Shown: positions 22,346 to 31,827, counted from the first letter of the stretch. The stretch: 33,303 bases of DNA from Spirochaetaceae bacterium (GCA_031280035.1 JAITHJ010000010.1:1-33303), one strand, 5' to 3'. A program made the numbers and translations. Notes: generated by a model from the sequence alone, not told the origin.

Positions 22346-23403
22346 GCTTTTGCCCCTTTATGTTCTCTTTGTTTAAGCCGTCCTGCAGCTATTGTCAACG
22401 TTACTTCATCTTCGTCAGGATTTCCAATCCAACAGTTATATCCAAGCTGAGGAGATTCCCAACGAATTTCTTCCAAATCAAATCCAAGCTGTGCAAGCGG
22501 GATTGTCTGGCTCAATACGGAAAAAACCACAACGTAATCCAGCGGTCTATCCAGAAATAGTGCAACAGTATTGGTAAGCAAAGTAAAACCGCTCTGACCG
22601 GCCATAAATTCGTGGTATTCATCAAAAGAAAGCGGCCCAATACGTATCTCGAATTTTCCGGTAATACTCATATATGTCCGGCCAATTTGTAAATTAACGC
22701 CAATTTGAGAATTCTGCACACCAAGAATTGCGTAACAATACGCAGGAATATCGCAAGACGCAGGGATAAATTCCCTTACTTCAATATTAAACTTAAAAGT
22801 CCGGCGCAATACATCTTCAAGTCCCCAGCGGTTTTTTACGGCAAATGAAAAATGCTGGGCGGAATTCAGGGAAATTCGCTCAATTTGGTCTCTTAAAGTC
22901 ATTATATTGGGGGGCAATCCAGAAAGACTTTTGATAATATTGGAAAATACATCGTCGTCTTTACGATCAAAACTTATTGCCTGTTGATTGGCTGCGTAAG
23001 CGCGATAGTAGAAAGAAAGAAACCGGTGATGAATTATATCAAGAAACCGCCGCCATGTATTATCAAAATAGTTGTGAGATCGTCTAAAAACATAGTTTGT
23101 AAATTCCAGCGGCATTGGGCCGTCTACGCCCATAAGTCCAAAAAAATAGACAATAATCGTAGAATCCACCTGAGCGTGCCGGCCGCCCTCAATAATTTCG
23201 GCAATGTCAGACGCAGGAAAATTCAAATACGGCGCCTGTCCAAATCTAACGTTTTCCTGAGCAGGTTTTTTCCCGTATCCCATACGAGGATTATTCCGGT
23301 TTGCGTTTTCAAGTTTTCTCACAAAACCCCAGAAATCAGGAACAGAGATATTATTGCGAAGATTTCTTGCGGCTTTTTTTATTACGCTTCTGATGTTTTC
23401 CAT
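22333..23403 (-). CDS. tssG: TssG, T6SS baseplate wedge protein
   Basis: TssG (ImpH/VasB family) forms the baseplate wedge with TssF and TssE. The 356 residues show family blocks F-W-G-F-V-R-K-L-E near residue 24, L-N-F-P-A-S-D-I-A-E-I and F-F-G-L-M-G-V-D-G-P-M-P-L near 85-95, and the G-P-L-S-F-D-E-Y-H-E-F segment near 255. The start overlaps the tssF 3' end by 22 bases and the end overlaps tssH by 13 bases, as expected for a tightly coupled operon. Confidence 0.95.
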   Translation of the reverse strand: MENIRSVIKKAARNLRNNISVPDFWGFVRKLENANRNNPRMGYGKKPAQENVRFGQAPYLNFPASDIAEIIEGGRHAQVDSTIIVYFFGLMGVDGPMPLEFTNYVFRRSHNYFDNTWRRFLDIIHHRFLSFYYRAYAANQQAISFDRKDDDVFSNIIKSLSGLPPNIMTLRDQIERISLNSAQHFSFAVKNRWGLEDVLRRTFKFNIEVREFIPASCDIPAYCYAILGVQNSQIGVNLQIGRTYMSITGKFEIRIGPLSFDEYHEFMAGQSGFTLLTNTVALFLDRPLDYVVVFSVLSQTIPLAQLGFDLEEIRWESPQLGYNCWIGNPDEDEVTLTIAAGRLKQREHKGAKAWQN

Positions 23404-25187
23404 ACCGCAATTTTTCCTGACTGAATTGTATTAAAACTTATTTCCAAAAACGTATTGACCGGAGTAAACGACATCAATATCTCCATCAAAATGCGGGCAA
23501 AAGTATAATACCCCATGCCTGCATAAGCCGTTTCGTTCATCGTAAGCTGTACTTTCCAGCCCCATTCATAAAAAACCGTTCCATTCATAATAAATCTGAA
23601 CGTGGAGCTCTCACTGCGCAAATCAACAATGCCGTCTATCATGCGCTCCATTTCTTCCGCCGGCCTTATCGGATATGAACGCAGCGCTGTTTTAAAGAAT
23701 TCCAGCGGGCGGGTTCCTTCTTGCCATAATAACGCTGAAAGATTCAGTACAATATGCGACAGCCGCACAAAATCTCCATAATTCCCCTTTTCAATCAAAG
23801 GAAAGGCGGGCCGTGTGGGAAGCGCAGTAAAAAACGCCCGCTGTACCATTGATGACGGCGATGAAAATTCGGCGGAACTCTGCAAAAGCAGCGGCAAATC
23901 GCGGTTTGTTACGAGAAGATCGGCGGCAAACTGATAAGCCGATGGAGATGAATCAGATTCATCGGAAGCAAACGATACAAAAACTTCCGTTCCTTCATAA
24001 GTACTGCGTGCGATAGAATGTCTTGTCATAAGTTTTTTACGGCGCTTAACACTGAAGAAATTTCGTTTGTTTTTGCTTCCTGCCGCCGTTTCGTCATAAA
24101 AATTAACGGCGCTGAATATCAGTTCATTGCGTTCATTAAAAAAATCGATGTTTTTTATGGCGACAACTTCATAATCACGCATTGCCGTACGGTCAGGTAC
24201 AACATGAAATTCACAGGCATCCTGTCCCATAGTTACACGGTCTGAACGTTTAGAAAATACATTCAACACAGGAACGCAATTCAGCATTAACGACGAATTT
24301 TTGATATTTGCCGCAAGAGCCTGTTCGCGCCTCTTAAATGTAATAATCAAATCTAACTGCGGGTTTCTTGTTCGTACGGCGGAAGCAAGTCCTCGTATCA
24401 AAAAGAATTTGAAAAAATCAGGGTACGTAAGAAAATTTTGAAGGATTCGCAGACCGCGCGTGTTGGATTTTACTGCAACATTAAAAAGTTTTTCACCTGT
24501 CATCACCGGCACAGAAAAATTTACGCCTGAAAGCAGGCTATATTCATCACTTCCCGGACTTGAAGTATAAACGCCTACAACATCATGAATAAGAAGACGC
24601 ATCAACAAAGAGACATCGGCTTCAGAAAGATTGATAAAAACCTGAACGTCATTGGCAAACAATATACCGTCTCTTCCCGCGCCGGAAAACCGGATACGCA
24701 GAGCCGATTCCGCAACGTTATTTTTAATACCCATAGCCGCAACATCATTTATATACTCCGCGCGGGCTATCGTAAACGGCGCAAGCGGCGTGTCCTCAGC
24801 GCATGAAAACCGGCATGGCGTATTAATTCCGTGAATTGTTGTTTCAAAAAGAGTACCGGCTTTTAGTTTTCCGCCGAATTTAAAACTTTCATCATTCAAG
24901 TTAAGCGCTAAATTCAGCACTGCGCCTGCCGGAATTGGATAAAGAGAACTTGGCGAAATTGAATTCAGCACTGCTTCCAGAAAGGTGTAGTAACCTTCGT
25001 CAAGTTTTTTTTCGACTTTTGCTGACAAAAACGCCGTTCCTTCAAGCAGACGCTCAATATACGGATCTTGGCAATCAAATTCAGAAAGCAAAAGCCGGCG
25101 GGCGATCTTGGGAAATTCGGCGGCGAATTCAGCGGAAAGACCTCTGATATAGTTAAGATTGTCCCGGTAGTAATCCAGTAAATCCAC
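23382..25187 (-). CDS. tssF: TssF, T6SS baseplate wedge protein
   Basis: TssF (ImpG/VasA family), the largest baseplate wedge subunit; two copies assemble with TssG. The 601-residue length matches. The N-terminus has the usual Y-Y-R-D-N-L-N-Y-I-R and F-A-x-x-F-P-K-I-A-R-R-L-x-L-S-x-x-D-C-Q-D-P-Y-I-E-R-L-L-E-G-x-A-F-L blocks. A later L-L-W-Q-E-G-T-R-P-L-E segment is also typical. It starts 9 bases after tssE. No frameshift or shortening is visible. Confidence 0.96.
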   Translation of the reverse strand: MDLLDYYRDNLNYIRGLSAEFAAEFPKIARRLLLSEFDCQDPYIERLLEGTAFLSAKVEKKLDEGYYTFLEAVLNSISPSSLYPIPAGAVLNLALNLNDESFKFGGKLKAGTLFETTIHGINTPCRFSCAEDTPLAPFTIARAEYINDVAAMGIKNNVAESALRIRFSGAGRDGILFANDVQVFINLSEADVSLLMRLLIHDVVGVYTSSPGSDEYSLLSGVNFSVPVMTGEKLFNVAVKSNTRGLRILQNFLTYPDFFKFFLIRGLASAVRTRNPQLDLIITFKRREQALAANIKNSSLMLNCVPVLNVFSKRSDRVTMGQDACEFHVVPDRTAMRDYEVVAIKNIDFFNERNELIFSAVNFYDETAAGSKNKRNFFSVKRRKKLMTRHSIARSTYEGTEVFVSFASDESDSSPSAYQFAADLLVTNRDLPLLLQSSAEFSSPSSMVQRAFFTALPTRPAFPLIEKGNYGDFVRLSHIVLNLSALLWQEGTRPLEFFKTALRSYPIRPAEEMERMIDGIVDLRSESSTFRFIMNGTVFYEWGWKVQLTMNETAYAGMGYYTFARILMEILMSFTPVNTFLEISFNTIQSGKIAVWKTSEA

Positions 25188-25196
25188 GCGGCGCTC

Positions 25197-25715
25197 CTAG
25201 TTGTTTTCCATTCGCAGCTCGGCGTTTCCCGATTCGAGGTTGAGTTTTGAAACGAACAAAACCTCCTCATCGACCTCTTTTGAAACGATGACGCCGCCGA
25301 TTTTGAATTCGATACTGCTTGAATCGCTGTTTTTGGTATCGATTTGTTCAATTGCAAGAGATTCGGCATGGAGTCGCGGCTCAAACAAGCTTATTTGCTT
25401 GACGATTTGAGCGCGCAGTTCCTCTCTTGACTGAGTAGAACTCTGCCGTCCGCAAAAATCAGCGATTCCATAGCCAAGTACGGAATTTTCAACTTCTTCA
25501 TATCCCTTTAAATCTTTAAGTCCCGCATGGGAACGCGAATTAAAGAGCATATCTATATTCTCAAAAATATCTTCTTTGATTTGCCTTTCCGTTATGAGCG
25601 TCTCGGCGCGTTCTTTTTTTTCCGAAGGGTCGTTATCAGTGAGCCGTTTAAGCGCGTATGGTTTATAACGCGCGTCTTCTTTTGTAACGCCGTCATTGTT
25701 CTGTACAGGATACAT
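25197..25715 (-). CDS. tssE: TssE, gp25-like baseplate protein
   Basis: TssE is the gp25-like hub-proximal baseplate protein that starts sheath assembly. The 172-residue protein carries the conserved S-V-L-G-Y-G-I-A-D-F turn near residue 78 and the I-S-L-F-E-P-R-L motif near 110. An N-terminal Y-x-P-x-x-L-x-R-L-T-D-N-D patch is also present. ATG follows AAGGGAGA. It is the first gene of the large minus-strand unit tssE-F-G-H-J-K-L-M and has a promoter-containing leader of roughly 100 bases. Confidence 0.94.
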   Translation of the reverse strand: MYPVQNNDGVTKEDARYKPYALKRLTDNDPSEKKERAETLITERQIKEDIFENIDMLFNSRSHAGLKDLKGYEEVENSVLGYGIADFCGRQSSTQSREELRAQIVKQISLFEPRLHAESLAIEQIDTKNSDSSSIEFKIGGVIVSKEVDEEVLFVSKLNLESGNAELRMENN

Positions 25716-25820
25716 ATACTATTCTCCCTTATTTTACCAAAACCAAGGTGAAGCCAGTGAAAGACGCGCCGCAGGACTATTTTTTTGTGTTCACCAGTTT
25801 ATCACCCATTTATATAGTAC

Positions 25821-25849
25821 ACAATAAACGAAACTACAGGATGTGTCAA
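25821..25849 (-). promoter_or_regulatory. Sigma70 promoter of the tssE-M operon
   Basis: On the minus strand TTGACA (25849-25844) and TATTGT (25826-25821) are 17 bases apart. The predicted start near 25813 leaves a leader of about 98 bases before tssE. The leader contains GGTGAA and TTCACC arms that could fold across about 30 bases. Confidence 0.7.
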
Positions 25850-25899
25850 GCGGGTATACGCGGGGCAATGAGGATGGGAAGACAGCGCGGGTACACCGG

Positions 25900-25922
25900 A
25901 TACGCGGTAAAAAGCGGGGCTT
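25900..25922 (-). terminator. Weak terminator-like hairpin after the NFACT gene
   Basis: Directly after the stop, the minus strand reads AAAGC-CCC-GCTTTTT. This is a short 5-bp stem with a brief T-run. It may end the prfA-to-NFACT transcript before the tssE promoter, but the stem is short. Confidence 0.35.
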
Positions 25923-27371
25923 TCAGTAAATCCTACAGGTTTCCAAATCCCGCAACCGCTCTTCATCAAGCTCAATGGCGAGGTTTTTCTCCTGAGACGG
26001 GATGACCAGACCTTTCGGCCCATTTCTTGCACGCCGAAGGTATTTTACATGGGTAAGAAACAAATCGCCCTTGCCGTACGCGCGGCCCTTTGAGTAAAAA
26101 AGAGCCAAATTACCCGCATCAAGTAAAATATTCAGCGGGATAGTCTTGCCCGCGCGCGCTTTTACAAATACGTATGACCCGGGAAAATCTCTTGTGTGCA
26201 GCCAGAGATCGTTGCCTTTTACATGCTTGCGTAAAAGTTCGTCATTTTCAGCGGCATCTCTGCCTACGGTTAAGAACCATTCTCCACGTTTAAAGAATAT
26301 ACCCGGACGCTGTTTCCCGGCAGATCTAAATGGCTTTGTAGAACGGCTTGTCTTGAGGAGTTTTTGCAGTTTAAGCGGATTTTTTTCCAATAAAAGTTCG
26401 TTAAGAACCGCCTGCTGATGATCTAATTTCGCTTCACATTCGATAATTTCACGCTGAACACGGGACAAACCATGTTTTGCCTTACGGTACTGTTCAAAAT
26501 AATGAGCGGCATTGTCTTGCGGCCTTTTTTGGGGATCGAGTTTGATACGAATCATCGAACCGTCATTAAAAAAATCAGCGGTCTCAAGCCATTCAGAGCC
26601 GCCGGAACTATTTTGAATCGTGGCAAGGATGATTTCTCCGTATTCTTTAAGCCGGTCTGCTTCGAAATATTTCTTTTCTTTTTCTTTTAAGTGTTCAAGC
26701 GCCGCGCCAAGCCGCCCAATGCCGCCTTCAAAAAGCTTTACCGCCTGTGCGCGCAACGCTTCAAGCGAAAAAGCGCCGCCGCGCTCCGCATACCAGTCGT
26801 CTATCTTTTCGTTAAAAGATCCCCCGCCCGGTAATTCGCGGATCAAAAACTCGCATGAAGCCGAAGACGGGCGTGATTGAATCGGCGCGGCGGACGCGGG
26901 GACGCTTTGTCCGGCTTCCGGTACATAGTGTCCGCCGGAAACCTCGCCGCGCTTGGGCAGACGGCGCATCGCATCAATGACTATTCCTTCATCGCCAGTA
27001 AGAATTACATTTGCGGCATTCGACCAAAGCCGGACATAAAGTCTCAGCCTTTCATCGTTTCTACGCAGCCGGAAGCGAATAATACGGTCTGAACCAAGCT
27101 GAACAGCCTCTTCGATACGGGCATTGCATATTCTTGATTTCAAAAGTTCGGAAAAACGCAGAGGTTTCTCGCTTTTGGGCGCAGTGCGGCGCGTTGTATG
27201 CAAGCGGCAAACGCCCGGCGCGATTACAACAAGCAGATTTTGCGCTCCGTCTCTTCCATAAACCGAAAAACAAAGCGCATTATAATCGCTTTGAATTATT
27301 TTTTGTATCTGAGCGCCTTCAAGATGCAGTTCGCTGAGAACAAGATCGATTTCTTTCCAGTTAAGAGACAT
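25923..27371 (-). CDS. rqcH: NFACT-family protein, RqcH-type ribosome quality-control factor
   Basis: RqcH-type proteins bind stalled 50S subunits carrying peptidyl-tRNA and add C-terminal alanine tails as degradation marks. They were formerly annotated as fibronectin-binding proteins. Here NFACT-N is at about residues 1-180 and includes the D-R pair in G-S-D-R-I-I. A helix-rich coiled-coil middle lies at about 220-340. NFACT-R/DUF814 at about 360-470 has GNDLWLHTRDFPGSYVFVK, close to the usual N-D-L-W-x-H-x-R-D-x-P-G-S-H-V pattern but with Tyr where His is common. The start MSLNWKEID at 27371 is chosen over the GTG at 27401 because it matches the family N-terminus. It overlaps the stop of the upstream REC/HD-GYP gene, suggesting coupling. 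At about 482 residues it is somewhat short for the family. Confidence 0.85.
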   Translation of the reverse strand: MSLNWKEIDLVLSELHLEGAQIQKIIQSDYNALCFSVYGRDGAQNLLVVIAPGVCRLHTTRRTAPKSEKPLRFSELLKSRICNARIEEAVQLGSDRIIRFRLRRNDERLRLYVRLWSNAANVILTGDEGIVIDAMRRLPKRGEVSGGHYVPEAGQSVPASAAPIQSRPSSASCEFLIRELPGGGSFNEKIDDWYAERGGAFSLEALRAQAVKLFEGGIGRLGAALEHLKEKEKKYFEADRLKEYGEIILATIQNSSGGSEWLETADFFNDGSMIRIKLDPQKRPQDNAAHYFEQYRKAKHGLSRVQREIIECEAKLDHQQAVLNELLLEKNPLKLQKLLKTSRSTKPFRSAGKQRPGIFFKRGEWFLTVGRDAAENDELLRKHVKGNDLWLHTRDFPGSYVFVKARAGKTIPLNILLDAGNLALFYSKGRAYGKGDLFLTHVKYLRRARNGPKGLVIPSQEKNLAIELDEERLRDLETCRIY

Positions 27372-28446
27372 AACGGTTATCCGTCTGATACGATATATCA
27401 CAAAACATCTGTTTTACATGCTTGAATAGCTCGATAAGCACCGGATCAAAACTTGTTCCCGCGCTGCCTATGATAACCCGCTCCGCAACAATGCGGCTTA
27501 TTGCCCGCCGGTAGGGACGCGCCGATATTAAACCATCATAAACATCGATAATAGACATAACTCTACCAGGCAACGGTATTTCAGATTCTTTAAGACCCTG
27601 CGGATATCCGGTACCGTCCCATTTTTCATGATGAGATCCTGCAAATATTTTAGCGTATTGCAAAAATTGATTGCTTTTTGTCTGCTGTTCAATTTCTTTT
27701 ATCGCGGCAACGCCGAATATTGTATGTTTTTTCATTAATTCAAATTCTTCATGTGAAAATTTTGCCGGTTTATTCAGCAAAATATCACTGATAGCGATTT
27801 TTCCAACATCATAAAGCTGAGCCGCTGGAATAAAATACTCCAAATTCCATTGAGAAACTTCGTCATAGTAAACGCCTTTTTCTATCATCATATCAACAAA
27901 TATTTTAAGATACTTTTGAGTGCGTTTGATACGACCGTTATTTGCATCCTCACGAAATTCGACAAGCTCCGCCACAATACGAAGAATAGCGTTTTGCAGT
28001 TCACTAATTTCGGTATTTTTTTCATCAACAGCTTCCCGCAAATCAATGTTATGTTCTTTAAGCGCCTTGACCGCCTGATACATTGTAAGATGATTTTCGA
28101 TGCGTTTCAAAAACAAGGGCGGCGAAAACGGCTTTGTAATATAGTCAATAGCTCCAAGTTTAAGCCCCTCAAGCTCACTATTCAAATCATCTTTTGCCGT
28201 AATAAAAATCACAGGAATACTGCCGATTGCATCATCCTCTTTTATTTGACTGAGTATTTCATAGCCGTTCATTCCGGGCATTGCGACATCAAGAAGAATT
28301 AAATCAGGACTTATATGAGGAAGCAGTTCAAAGAATGATACGGCTGAATCGGTGGTAAAGACCTCGTACTTTTCTTTGAGAATATTTTTTACAAACGTAA
28401 GATTAACCGCGTTATCGTCAACGACTACCAAAACAGGTTTTTGCAT
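27361..28446 (-). CDS. REC/HD-GYP response regulator with altered HD motif
   Basis: Two-domain regulator of 361 residues. The receiver domain (about 1-122) is complete: acidic pair D10/D11, phospho-acceptor D53 in L-I-L-L-D-V-A-M-P-G, Thr83 and K105. A short helical linker leads to an HD-GYP domain (about 155-350), which in active members degrades cyclic-di-GMP. The conserved H-x-x-R metal position reads G-R-I-K-R (R172 for His) and the HD dyad reads L-Y-D-V-G-K (Y212-D213). H241, H272-H273-E274, the GYP loop (G-T-G-Y-P) and D-V-Y-D are kept. It may therefore be inactive or altered and act as a cyclic-di-GMP sensor. ATG follows AAGGAAA, 10 bases after the beta-helix lipoprotein gene. No histidine kinase is adjacent. 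Confidence 0.9.
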   Translation of the reverse strand: MQKPVLVVVDDNAVNLTFVKNILKEKYEVFTTDSAVSFFELLPHISPDLILLDVAMPGMNGYEILSQIKEDDAIGSIPVIFITAKDDLNSELEGLKLGAIDYITKPFSPPLFLKRIENHLTMYQAVKALKEHNIDLREAVDEKNTEISELQNAILRIVAELVEFREDANNGRIKRTQKYLKIFVDMMIEKGVYYDEVSQWNLEYFIPAAQLYDVGKIAISDILLNKPAKFSHEEFELMKKHTIFGVAAIKEIEQQTKSNQFLQYAKIFAGSHHEKWDGTGYPQGLKESEIPLPGRVMSIIDVYDGLISARPYRRAISRIVAERVIIGSAGTSFDPVLIELFKHVKQMFCDISYQTDNRYVS

Positions 28447-28456
28447 TATACTTTCC

Positions 28457-31400
28457 TTATTGTGGAGCTTCCATTGTCAAACAGCCGCTGCTGTCTATGT
28501 ACCATGCCGTACCATCGCTTGGCGTTACGGCAAGCCGGAGATAATTGCCGGTAATCTGATTTGTTACGCCGGACAAAACGGATATTCCTGTGTTATACTC
28601 CGCCGGCGTTATTGTCGCCACCGGCACGGCTGCCGTAAGCGTCCTGTCAATTGTGATGGTTTTGCCGTTTGCTAGGTAGACATCGTTATTACCGGCCACC
28701 CGCGCGCTGCCGGACATCGTAAGAGATCCTCCGCCCATATATACGCCGCCGCCATCACTGCCGGCATTATTGTTATGGATGCTACCGTTTGTCAGCGTTA
28801 ATTTTGTAGATGACGCCATAGCTATGCCGCCGCCGGAGCTGGCCTGATTATACCGTATTTCCGCGCCCGTTCCGCCTATAACCGCTTCCGCGCCGCTCTC
28901 AAGCAAAACAGCGCCCCCATTCCCCGTATTGGCATTGTTTTGCAAAATCGCTCCGTTCAGCAGGGTAAGTTTTGCACTGGAACCGCTCACATGAATGAGC
29001 CGCGCGCTGACAGTTATTCCAGTATTACTTACGCCGAAAGCCGGAAAAGGCGGGTTTGCGCCGCCTACCCACACCGCGCCTCCGTCCACGATAATGTTCT
29101 CCAGCACAAGCTGTCCATTCACCGTAAAAAGATCGCCGGTATTTCCTGCACGCTTGAGGACACGCGCCGGGCCCGTGGCAGAAACAAGCTTAATATGTTT
29201 AGCGGCCAGTATCGAGATGTTGCTTTCGGCTGCCATATCAATATCTGAAAGCACGGTAATCACATCCGGCGCGGCTGATGTTCCGTCCGCCATTGCAAAA
29301 GCATCTCTTAAGTCAGCGTAAGCAAGAACATCCGCGCCTTGTGTGCGCGTTGCCACTGCCGGAAACAGCGCCTTTTCCGATGAGACTGCCCAATAATTGC
29401 CGCCGGAAGGCGTTACCATGAATTTTTTATAGGCAGCGGTGTTGCTATTAGAAGTCAAAACCATGACACCGGTGTTGTACGTCTGAGGCGTTATTCTATA
29501 AAAGGATTCAAGGGGACTTGCCGGAGCGAAAGACGCAATTATTTTACTGTTATCAGATAAATAAATATCGTCGTTAAAGGCAATTTGCACTCTTTCAGAA
29601 TCTAATTTCAGAGTGGATTCGTTTCCTGCGGAAGAACTTACCATAACACCGGCGCCAGATGCCGATACCACCGTATTTCCAGAAATAAGTCCGCTCGTAA
29701 AGCTGGCGTTACTGCCGAATTTTATATACAGACCGCCCCCGCCTTCACTTGCCGCATTACCGCTAAAGACTACAGACGAGAAGGCTACAGACGAGGAGTA
29801 AAGCGACATTCCTCCGCCAAATGTCTGCGATGTGTTATTGCGGATAATGCAATTAGCTATGGTATTAGGCGCTATTAAATTACTCACGTTAATGCCGCCG
29901 CCTTCATAGCCGTCATTATTTTCTATAACGCCGCCGGTTATTGTTACATTGGAATTAAGCGCATAAAGGCCGCCGCCATAATAGCCTGTATTATTCGTTA
30001 TAGCGGCGCTGCCGGACATCTTAAATTCAGCATTCGAAATTAGAATGCCGCCGCCGCCTACAACCGTAGAGCCGGCTGCTGTTGTATTATTCTTAATAAC
30101 GCCGCCCATGAAGATGAATTTTGTATTTGAAATAGTACCACCGTGGACAAAGACGCCGCCAGCCCCTGTGCCTTTTGATGTGGGTGAAGCGGAATTATTC
30201 ATGATAACTCCGCCGGTCATGACAAATTGCGCGTTGGAGATAACATCTACGCCGGCGCCTGCGTCTATTACGCGGCCGCCGGTTATAACGCCGCCATTCA
30301 TTGTAAAACAGCCTCTGTTCTTAACAACTGTGCCGCTGCCGCCATTCATTTTAAGCGTAAGGCCGCTTCCAAGCAATACATCGGCTCCGGCCTGAACAGT
30401 AAAAACATCACCGTTGCTTTGTATAACGCCGCCGCCGCCATATCCTTGAAATAACAGCTTCTTTCCATTTGGAATAGTTACGGCTTCTGTCAACGCGCCA
30501 CTAATATTTATTCTTGCAACTGATTGGCCTGCCCCATTCATTACTATTAGAGCCTTGTCTACTGTCTTATACGGATTATCTATCTGACCATTACCGGTAT
30601 TGTCATTGCCTGAAGCGGAGACATAAATGTTAGGAATAGATTCTGAGCTGACTTCAACCCTGAACGTGTTCTTTGTAACACCGTCTCTTGCGGTAACGGC
30701 AATCACAACAAGATAAAAGCCGGCTGTACCAGCGTTAATAGTTACCGCATTACTGGAAATAGACAAGGGTGTTTCAATACCGTTATGAAAATACTCCGCC
30801 GTTATATCTTGTCCTTGAATACCGGAAAAGCTAATAGTATAATTTGACAAAGAACTGCTGGAATGGTAAAGAAACGGATCTGTGGCATCTGGAGTTAAAT
30901 CAGAAAGAGTTAATATCGCATTTGAAAAATCAAAATCTGTCTCCCAAAACGTAAGCTTATCTACCAAGCTGCCGTCCGATGGATTAACCCATTTCCCGCT
31001 TACAAGATTCCCCCGCACAATAATCGACTCAAACTGAGTTTTTGCCGTACTGCCGTCTTTTCTGTAAAACGTCATTTTGAAAAAATACGCGCCCGCCGCA
31101 ACCTGAGATTTTGCAAACTGTATTTCGGAATACCCTTCAGAAGGCTCCGGAATAGTACTAATACTGCTATATAAAGAAATATTCCTTTGATAATTATCAA
31201 AAGAATTATACAAAGCGCTATCAACGCGCTCTATTTTCTGCAGAGGGCCGCTAAAATTGTTATAAAAACGTATTGTCAGATCAATATCGCCTGTTCCCTC
31301 TGTCAGCGTAAAGACATCAACAGTGATACTATTGTTTTGTATCATTGCTGAAGAAAGCGCAGCCCAGCCTTTTCCTATTATCTTACCATCACTATTATTC

Positions 31401-31732
31401 TTACATTCAATATAAAACACATCGCCGGCGGTGGGCGCGTAAACATCACTGTCGTAAAACACTGCAACGCCGGAATCAATAGGTTTATTGGTTATTATTG
31501 AGATACCGCCGCGCGTTATATTCAGAAAAAAGCTGTATTCTGCCGATGGCACATCCGGCATAATGGTACGCGCACCGCTAGATGCCGCCGGCTCAACCTC
31601 TTTTCCATCAATACGAAGCTTCACAGCAAAAGAACCTGCGGCAGGTTTATCATCCCTGTATTCATCCACATCCATAAAATTACATGCCGCTAAAAAGACT
31701 ACACTAAAAAACAAAATAGTACGTTTTAACAT
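28457..31732 (-). CDS. Large beta-helix surface lipoprotein
   Basis: Exported lipoprotein of about 1091 residues. MLKRTILFFSVVFLAAC is a type II signal peptide with a clean L-A-A-C lipobox. The track's TTG start at 31768 is rejected because it adds a charged leader and lacks a ribosome site. Residues of about 20-360 are mostly beta-rich, Ig-like segments. Y-V-S-A-S-G-N-D-N-T-G-N-G-x-I-D-N-P-Y-K-T-V marks the start of a right-handed beta-helix, followed by many rungs of the N-G-G-V-I-x-N-N-T...G-G-G-I type. A second helix module follows, and each module ends with a related segment (ITPQTYNTGVMVLTS and ITPAEYNTGISVLSG). There are no catalytic residues I can recognise. It is probably a surface adhesin or glycan-binding protein and is likely to have paralogues. 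It lies between prfA and the REC/HD-GYP gene. Confidence 0.85.
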   Translation of the reverse strand: MLKRTILFFSVVFLAACNFMDVDEYRDDKPAAGSFAVKLRIDGKEVEPAASSGARTIMPDVPSAEYSFFLNITRGGISIITNKPIDSGVAVFYDSDVYAPTAGDVFYIECKNNSDGKIIGKGWAALSSAMIQNNSITVDVFTLTEGTGDIDLTIRFYNNFSGPLQKIERVDSALYNSFDNYQRNISLYSSISTIPEPSEGYSEIQFAKSQVAAGAYFFKMTFYRKDGSTAKTQFESIIVRGNLVSGKWVNPSDGSLVDKLTFWETDFDFSNAILTLSDLTPDATDPFLYHSSSSLSNYTISFSGIQGQDITAEYFHNGIETPLSISSNAVTINAGTAGFYLVVIAVTARDGVTKNTFRVEVSSESIPNIYVSASGNDNTGNGQIDNPYKTVDKALIVMNGAGQSVARINISGALTEAVTIPNGKKLLFQGYGGGGVIQSNGDVFTVQAGADVLLGSGLTLKMNGGSGTVVKNRGCFTMNGGVITGGRVIDAGAGVDVISNAQFVMTGGVIMNNSASPTSKGTGAGGVFVHGGTISNTKFIFMGGVIKNNTTAAGSTVVGGGGILISNAEFKMSGSAAITNNTGYYGGGLYALNSNVTITGGVIENNDGYEGGGINVSNLIAPNTIANCIIRNNTSQTFGGGMSLYSSSVAFSSVVFSGNAASEGGGGLYIKFGSNASFTSGLISGNTVVSASGAGVMVSSSAGNESTLKLDSERVQIAFNDDIYLSDNSKIIASFAPASPLESFYRITPQTYNTGVMVLTSNSNTAAYKKFMVTPSGGNYWAVSSEKALFPAVATRTQGADVLAYADLRDAFAMADGTSAAPDVITVLSDIDMAAESNISILAAKHIKLVSATGPARVLKRAGNTGDLFTVNGQLVLENIIVDGGAVWVGGANPPFPAFGVSNTGITVSARLIHVSGSSAKLTLLNGAILQNNANTGNGGAVLLESGAEAVIGGTGAEIRYNQASSGGGIAMASSTKLTLTNGSIHNNNAGSDGGGVYMGGGSLTMSGSARVAGNNDVYLANGKTITIDRTLTAAVPVATITPAEYNTGISVLSGVTNQITGNYLRLAVTPSDGTAWYIDSSGCLTMEAPQ

Positions 31733-31827
31733 AAACCGATTCCACCCATCGTTTAAAATTTTCTTCAATGATAATTATAAAAAGAGAGGATTTCAAGGCT
31801 TCACAGCGTTTCGTCCAAGAAAGAACG

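Noticed and set aside
30045-30454. Pro-rich ORFs opposite the beta-helix gene
   Set aside because: Their composition is the reverse complement of Gly/Asn-rich repeats in the real lipoprotein gene.
31733-31768. TTG start at 31768 for the beta-helix lipoprotein
   Set aside because: It adds a non-signal leader without a ribosome site; ATG at 31732 starts a proper lipoprotein signal peptide.
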